Assembly (NCBI RefSeq): GCF_001270495.1
Contig: NZ_LGUR01000199.1
Span: forward strand, 1 to 64,000
Length of the DNA: 64,000 bases
Source of the DNA: Streptomyces viridochromogenes
GTDB lineage: Bacteria > Actinomycetota > Actinomycetes > Streptomycetales > Streptomycetaceae
Direction of reading: 5' to 3'
Shown here: in pieces, positions 60,402-64,000 of the stretch
Position numbering within the stretch: position 1 is the first letter of the stretch
Layout: every line of letters begins with the position of its first letter
The notes under the pieces: model-generated
Told to the model about the DNA's origin: nothing
What the model saw: only the letters and a program-made list of their open reading frames with translations
The model's database searches: none
Program-made: the position numbers and the translations under genes

Positions 60402-61226
60402 CTACAGCAGCGTCTTGTACAGGGCGTACAGCCTTGTCTCGTAGCCGAGTGACTCGTAGAGCCGCTCGGCGGGGGCGTTGCCCGCAAAGACATTGAGGCC
60501 GATGCCCCGGTGCCCCGCGGCGATCGCCTGGGCCTCGGCCAGCAGCATCAGTGTGCGGCCGTGCCCCTTGCCGCGGTGGGCCACGTCGGTCTCGACGTCG
60601 TAGACGTAGGCGCCGCCGTCGCGCGTCGCCAGCCACAGAGTGCCCACCGGGATGCCCTCGTGCTCGAGCACGCTCAGGAACGCATCCCGCGTGCGCAGGC
60701 CGTCCGGCAGCAGTACGGCTTGATCCCGCTCGGCCTTGGCGCGGGCCTCGGCCTCCGGGACCCCGCGCTCGACCCAGCCACGGATGAAACCCTCGTGGCT
60801 CCTGTCCCGCCAGGGCCCGTACTCGGCCTCCGTCATCGGTCGCGCCCGGCTGCCGGGGCGCAGATCCGGCGGCGAGTCGCCGAGCGCCTTCTGCATGCCG
60901 CGACTGCGTACGACGTAGCCGAGCGCCGTGGCGAGACGCAGCGCCGGTGCGGCGTCACCGGGGACGGTCACCTCGACGCGCCGGCAGCCCCAGCCGCGCG
61001 CCACCTCCTCCGCGGCGAGGGCCGCCACCGTGCCGCGGCCACGGCGCCGGTCCGGTTCCTCGATCCGCAGCTTCACTATGCGGGCCACTGCGTCGCCGAA
61101 GACCGGATGCGTGCCGAGGCGAAGGGCGCCCACGGGACGGCCGTTCACACACACCTGGTAGCGGCGCGAACGGGTCCCGTCCTCGTTGCGCTGAAGCGGC
61201 TCGGTCGGCCGCAGGGTCGTGGTCAT
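60402..61226 (-). CDS. Tandem GNAT-domain acetyltransferase
   Basis: A 274-residue protein apparently made of two GNAT modules. The first has LRIEEPDRRRGRGTVAALA near 55 and ends at a LATALGY motif near 101; the second has DVAHRGKGHGRTLMLLAEA near 215, the canonical R/Q-x-x-G-x-G/A acetyl-CoA site, and NAPAERLYESLGYE near 250. The substrate is unknown. The ATG is at 61226. Both halves keep a pyrophosphate-loop-like pattern, so either could bind acetyl-CoA. Confidence 0.88.
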   Translation of the reverse strand: MTTTLRPTEPLQRNEDGTRSRRYQVCVNGRPVGALRLGTHPVFGDAVARIVKLRIEEPDRRRGRGTVAALAAEEVARGWGCRRVEVTVPGDAAPALRLATALGYVVRSRGMQKALGDSPPDLRPGSRARPMTEAEYGPWRDRSHEGFIRGWVERGVPEAEARAKAERDQAVLLPDGLRTRDAFLSVLEHEGIPVGTLWLATRDGGAYVYDVETDVAHRGKGHGRTLMLLAEAQAIAAGHRGIGLNVFAGNAPAERLYESLGYETRLYALYKTLL

Positions 61227-61278
61227 CAGGGGTGTTCTACCCACCGCACCGGACCACGGCAGCCCATTTTTCTCGCTC

Positions 61279-62100
61279 CTACGGATCCAGGTCGTCCCCG
61301 GACCGCTCCTCGAAGGTCCGCATCGCCTTGCTGGTCACCGGGCCCGGTGCGCCGGGCAGTTCACGGTCGTCGACCCGGTGCACGGCCTGCACGTCCCGCA
61401 GGGTGGAGGTGAGGAAGACCTCCTCGGCCCGGTCGAGGACGTCCAGCGGCAGGTCGGTCTCCTTGGCACCGGTCCACTCGACCGCCAACGCGCGCGTGAT
61501 GCCCGCGAGGCAGCCCGAGGCGAGCGGCGGGGTGTGGATCTCGCCGTCCAGGACGACGAAGACGTTCGACCCCGTGCCCTCGCAGAGCTGCCCGACCGTG
61601 TTGCCGAACAGGGCCTCGGAGGCGCCGTGTTGGTGGGCACGGGCGAGGGCGACGACGTTCTCGGCGTACGAGGTCGTCTTCAGACCGGTCAGCGCGCCGC
61701 GCTCGTTGCGGGTCCAGGGCACGGTGACCACGGCCGTGGAGTCGGGACGCCGGGTGGTCTCGCCGAGGGCGACGACGAGGGTCGGGCCGTGCTCGCCCCG
61801 GTCGGAGCCGAGGGGCCCGTGGCCGCCGGTGTAGGTGATCCGCAGCCGGCCGAGCGGCATCGGATTGGCCTCCAGGACGGCGGCGCAGGCGCGGCGTACC
61901 TCGTCGTGGTCGGGCTCGGGCAGACCGAGACCGCGTGCCGAGCGCGTCAGCCGGTCGAGGTGCCGGGTCAGCGCGAACGGTCGGCCGTGTGTCGCCTTCA
62001 CCGTCTCGAAGATGCCGTCGCCCACGGTCAGCCCGTGGTCGAAGACGGAGACACGGGCGGCCTCGATGTCCTGGAGCCCGCCGTCGAGCCAGATCTTCAC
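61279..62100 (-). CDS. pabC: Aminotransferase class IV, aminodeoxychorismate lyase-like
   Basis: A 273-residue PLP enzyme. The class IV pattern includes FDHGLTVGDGIFETVKA near 20-36, the PLP-binding Lys141 (TGLKTTSYAEN), the Glu-containing EALFGNTVGQLCEGTGSNVF near 165-184, and a phosphate-binding GCLAGITR loop. It probably releases pyruvate from aminodeoxychorismate to give p-aminobenzoate for folate. The GTG at 62100 overlaps the chorismate-binding gene stop (GTGA), a classic pabB-pabC pairing. A branched-chain or D-amino-acid transaminase is less likely given the neighbour. Confidence 0.88.
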   Translation of the reverse strand: MKIWLDGGLQDIEAARVSVFDHGLTVGDGIFETVKATHGRPFALTRHLDRLTRSARGLGLPEPDHDEVRRACAAVLEANPMPLGRLRITYTGGHGPLGSDRGEHGPTLVVALGETTRRPDSTAVVTVPWTRNERGALTGLKTTSYAENVVALARAHQHGASEALFGNTVGQLCEGTGSNVFVVLDGEIHTPPLASGCLAGITRALAVEWTGAKETDLPLDVLDRAEEVFLTSTLRDVQAVHRVDDRELPGAPGPVTSKAMRTFEERSGDDLDP

Positions 62101-63140
62101 GTCAGTCCCTCTCCACTCACCTCGTACGCTCCCGACGCTACCGCGAGCAGCCGGGACGCCTTCAGCTCGGTCTCCCGCCACTCCCCCTCGGGATCCGACC
62201 CCCAGGTGATCCCCGCGCCGGTGCCGAACCGCAGCACCCCCGCACGCCGGTCGATCCAGAAGGTACGTATCCCGACGGCCAGCTCGCCCGTGCCCCGGTC
62301 GGCGTCGACCCACCCGATGCCACCGCAGTACGGCCCGCGCGGCGCCGTCTCCAGCGCGTCGAGGATCCGCAGGGCACTCGACTTGGGCGCGCCGGTGACC
62401 GAGCCGGGCGGGAAGGCGGCGCCGAGCAGCTCGGCCCAGCCGGCGCCGTGGCGCAGCTCACCTCGCACGGTGGACACCAGATGGACGAGCCCCGGATGTT
62501 TCTCCACCGCACACAGGTCGGGGACGGTGACGGTCCCGGTGGCGCACACACGGCCGATGTCGTTCCGCACCAGGTCGACGATCATCACGTTCTCGGCGTA
62601 GTCCTTCTCCAGCAGGTCCGCCTCGGTGCGCCCGGTGCCCTTGATCGGCCCGGACTCGACGACCCGCCCGGCACGCCGCAGGAAGAGCTCGGGCGACGCG
62701 GTCGCTATCTCCACGCCGTGCTCCGGCAGCCGGATCGTTCCTGCGTACGGCGCCGGGTTGCCGCGGGCCAGCAGGGCGGTCAGGGCGTCCACGTCGGCGT
62801 CCGGCCCGATCGGCGCGCTCAGCACCCGGCAGAGGTTGGCCTGATAGACCTCGCCGGCGGCGATGTGCTCGCGGATGCGCCGCACACCCGCGGTGTACGC
62901 GGCGCGGTCGAGGGATGACGTCCAGTCACCGGCCGCCGGGCCGCGCCAGCGGCCGGGCACCGGGGCGGGCACGGGTTCCTCTCGTACGTCCCGGAAGCGT
63001 GCGCAGGTCAGACCGCCCTCGAAGTCGGCGCAGACGGCCCACAATCCGCTGGAGTCCAGGGCCGCGGGATCGCTGGTGACATCGAGGAGGCCGACGGCGA
63101 CACGGTCACCGAAGCGGGCGAGGGGAGGGAGGTCGAGCAC
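62097..63140 (-). CDS. pabB: Chorismate-binding enzyme, aminodeoxychorismate synthase component I-like
   Basis: A 347-residue member of the anthranilate synthase/PabB/isochorismate synthase superfamily. ANLCRVL is near 138, ESGPIKGTGRTEAD near 187, ENVMIVDLVRNDIGRVC near 207, AAFPPGSVTGAPK near 260 and GAGITWGSDPEGEW near 315, the last including the acidic Mg2+ site. It is short, lacking part of the N-terminal domain of larger PabB proteins. The GTG at 63140 has no good Shine-Dalgarno; the in-frame region upstream belongs to the tRNA promoter. No pabA glutaminase is nearby. Confidence 0.88.
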   Translation of the reverse strand: MLDLPPLARFGDRVAVGLLDVTSDPAALDSSGLWAVCADFEGGLTCARFRDVREEPVPAPVPGRWRGPAAGDWTSSLDRAAYTAGVRRIREHIAAGEVYQANLCRVLSAPIGPDADVDALTALLARGNPAPYAGTIRLPEHGVEIATASPELFLRRAGRVVESGPIKGTGRTEADLLEKDYAENVMIVDLVRNDIGRVCATGTVTVPDLCAVEKHPGLVHLVSTVRGELRHGAGWAELLGAAFPPGSVTGAPKSSALRILDALETAPRGPYCGGIGWVDADRGTGELAVGIRTFWIDRRAGVLRFGTGAGITWGSDPEGEWRETELKASRLLAVASGAYEVSGEGLT

Positions 63141-63249
63141 GCAGTCGAGTCTATGGCGGGTGACCTGCGGGTGACCCGGCCATGTCCCTTCGGGGGGCTC
63201 CGGCAGGTCCCTGAGCAGGTGCAGCGCAGCACGCTGCACAAACGCGTTT

Positions 63250-63277
63250 TTGTACTGGCCCCGGAATCCGCTAGAGT
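63250..63277 (+). promoter_or_regulatory. Promoter of the tRNA-Gly-Cys-Val array
   Basis: TTGTAC (63250-63255) and TAGAGT (63272-63277) with a 16-bp spacer form a good HrdB-type promoter, followed by the first tRNA 41 bp downstream. Confidence 0.75.
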
Positions 63278-63318
63278 TCAACACGTCGCCGGGCCGCGAG
63301 AGCGGAACGAAACGACAA

Positions 63319-63391
63319 GCGGACGTAGCTCAGTTGGTAGAGCGCAACCTTGCCAAGGTTGAGGTCGCGAGTTCGAACCTCGTCGTCCGCT
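63319..63391 (+). tRNA. tRNA-Gly (GCC)
   Basis: A 73-nt cloverleaf: acceptor GCGGACG/CGTCCGC, D-arm GCTC/GAGC, anticodon arm CAACC-TTGCCAA-GGTTG with anticodon GCC, T-arm GCGAG-TTCGAAC-CTCGT, discriminator T. CCA is not encoded. Confidence 0.97.
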
Positions 63392-63431
63392 CGAAGGAAC
63401 TCAGGGGATCTTCCCGAACCCCTGCACTCCT

Positions 63432-63502
63432 GGTGGAGTGGCCGAGAGGCGAGGCAACGGCCTGCAAAGCCGTCTACACGGGTTCAAATCCCGTCTCCAC
63501 CT
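63432..63502 (+). tRNA. tRNA-Cys (GCA)
   Basis: A 71-nt cloverleaf: acceptor GGTGGAG/CTCCACC, anticodon arm ACGGC-CTGCAAA-GCCGT with anticodon GCA, T-arm ACGGG-TTCAAAT-CCCGT, discriminator T as expected for tRNA-Cys. The genomic sequence continues with CCA (63503-63505). Confidence 0.97.
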
Positions 63503-63506
63503 CCAA

Positions 63507-63578
63507 GGACGATTAGCTCAGCGGGAGAGCGCTTCCCTGACACGGAAGAGGTCACTGGTTCAATCCCAGTATCGTCCA
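63507..63578 (+). tRNA. tRNA-Val (GAC), copy 1
   Basis: A 72-nt cloverleaf: acceptor GGACGAT/ATCGTCC, anticodon arm CTTCC-CTGACAC-GGAAG with anticodon GAC, T-arm ACTGG-TTCAATC-CCAGT, discriminator A. It starts only 1 bp after the tRNA-Cys CCA. Confidence 0.97.
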
Positions 63579-63596
63579 CTGGATCTTCGGATCCCC

Positions 63597-63668
63597 GCGC
63601 GATTAGCTCAGCGGGAGAGCGCTTCCCTGACACGGAAGAGGTCACTGGTTCAATCCCAGTATCGCGCA
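63597..63668 (+). tRNA. tRNA-Val (GAC), copy 2, variant acceptor stem
   Basis: Same body and anticodon GAC as the flanking copies, but the acceptor stem is GCGCGAT/ATCGCGC. The two changed base pairs are compensated on the other strand, so the stem remains fully paired and the gene is likely functional. Discriminator A. Confidence 0.96.
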
Positions 63669-63720
63669 CGCAGTACCCCGTGATCTCGGTCCCGTATGTT
63701 CGGGTCGATCACGGTCCCGA

Positions 63721-63792
63721 GGACGATTAGCTCAGCGGGAGAGCGCTTCCCTGACACGGAAGAGGTCACTGGTTCAATCCCAGTATCGTCCA
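63721..63792 (+). tRNA. tRNA-Val (GAC), copy 3
   Basis: A 72-nt cloverleaf identical in sequence to copy 1 (acceptor GGACGAT/ATCGTCC, anticodon GAC). Between copies 2 and 3 lies CGTGATC...GATCACG (63679-63713), a small inverted repeat that may be a processing structure. Confidence 0.97.
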
Positions 63793-63798
63793 CACACC

Positions 63799-63828
63799 GA
63801 AGCCCCCGGTCCTGTGACCGGGGGCTTC
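63799..63828. terminator. Terminator of the tRNA array
   Basis: A perfect 13-bp stem (GAAGCCCCCGGTC at 63799-63811, complement at 63816-63828), 4-nt loop, followed by TTCGT. It ends the tRNA array and, on the other strand, may stop the gene ending at 63842. Confidence 0.93.
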
Positions 63829-63841
63829 TTCGTGGCCCGGA

Positions 63842-64000
63842 TCAGCTGGAGAACAGCATGTGGCCGAAGCTCTTGTGACGCTTGTGGCCGTAGTGCCCAC
63901 CGTGATGCCCGCCGTGCGGGGCACCCCAGGCGGGAGCCTGTGGCGCGGCCGGGTACGCCTGCGGGGCCGCAGGTGGCGGTGGGGCCGGCTGGGACCACTG
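63842..64000 (-). CDS. Partial protein with Pro/Ala- and His/Gly-rich C-terminus
   Basis: Only the last 52 codons and stop (TGA at 63842-63844) are in the window; the 5' part lies beyond 64000. The visible tail is Pro/Ala/Gln-rich (QPAPPPPAAPQAYPAAPQ), then a His/Gly segment (APHGGHHGGHYGHKRHK) and ends SFGHMLFSS. The His-rich stretch could bind metal or simply be low-complexity. No family can be assigned. It faces the tRNA array across a hairpin. Confidence 0.7.
   Translation of the reverse strand, partial: QWSQPAPPPPAAPQAYPAAPQAPAWGAPHGGHHGGHYGHKRHKSFGHMLFSS

Noticed and set aside
63141..63284. N-terminal extension of the pabB-like protein from a TTG near 63284
   Set aside because: The extension overlaps the tRNA array promoter and has no similarity to the family; the GTG at 63140 leads straight into conserved sequence.
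63319..63792. Phage or plasmid attachment site in the tRNA array
   Set aside because: No integrase gene, no truncated tRNA 3' copy and no prophage genes are within the window; repeated tRNA bodies are explained by gene duplication.

Overview
The window is chromosomal DNA of a Streptomyces species. The evidence is very high GC with third-codon-position G/C bias, frequent GTG and some TTG starts behind GGAGG-type ribosome binding sites, an ssgB sporulation gene, a PIM-lipid cluster, dispersed Streptomyces intergenic repeats, and a gene order I recall from the S. coelicolor core chromosome between aroB and ssgB. It reads as conserved core with one clearly accessory block.

Layout. 1-578: tandem and interspersed repeats. 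579-17073 (mostly minus strand): a P-loop ATPase, then the shikimate genes aroB-aroK-aroC, a small membrane protein, aroE, mltG, ruvX, alaS and two small envelope proteins. Upstream of these lie rpsD with a long structured leader, rarA, a VKOR-family protein, hisS and a metallo-hydrolase. 17254-19440 (plus): a secreted cyclophilin and a DUF349 protein, closed by a perfect bidirectional terminator. 19505-26479 (minus): yajC-secD-secF-apt-relA, coupling Sec export, purine salvage and (p)ppGpp. 26655-31481 (minus): ruvC-ruvA-ruvB, yebC, pdxS-pdxT. 31649-35602: a VOC protein, a LemA-like protein and the pgsA-patA-pimA cluster for phosphatidylinositol and PIM synthesis. 35880-43311: a degenerate EF-G paralogue, a large unknown membrane protein, a HIT protein, a potassium channel and thrS. 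43752-46432: an unknown protein, a DUF4365 nuclease-like protein and a divergent DnaQ-type exonuclease.

46487-56730 is bracketed by two identical, same-orientation tRNA-Val(CAC) genes inside a 77-bp exact direct repeat. It contains an SRPBCC protein, an 816-residue membrane protein and an apparent rhamnogalacturonan-utilisation locus. That locus has a Tat-exported PL26/YetA-like lyase, a DUF624/YesL-like protein, two ABC permeases and a solute-binding lipoprotein, preceded by a LacI-type palindrome; no ABC ATPase is encoded, as is usual where MsiK is shared.

56819-63140: a PGPGW membrane protein, ssgB, a CGNR zinc-finger regulator, a 50-residue membrane peptide, a DsbA-family protein, a double GNAT, and pabC-pabB. 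63319-63828: a tRNA array Gly(GCC)-Cys(GCA)-Val(GAC)x3 with a good promoter and terminator. The window ends inside the 3' part of a His/Gly-rich coding region.

No prophage, insertion sequence, CRISPR array, replication origin or integrase was seen. The least-described elements are the tRNA-bracketed pectin locus, the EF-G paralogue with altered GTPase motifs, the rpsD and relA leaders, the long stem-loop upstream of thrS and the small membrane peptides.
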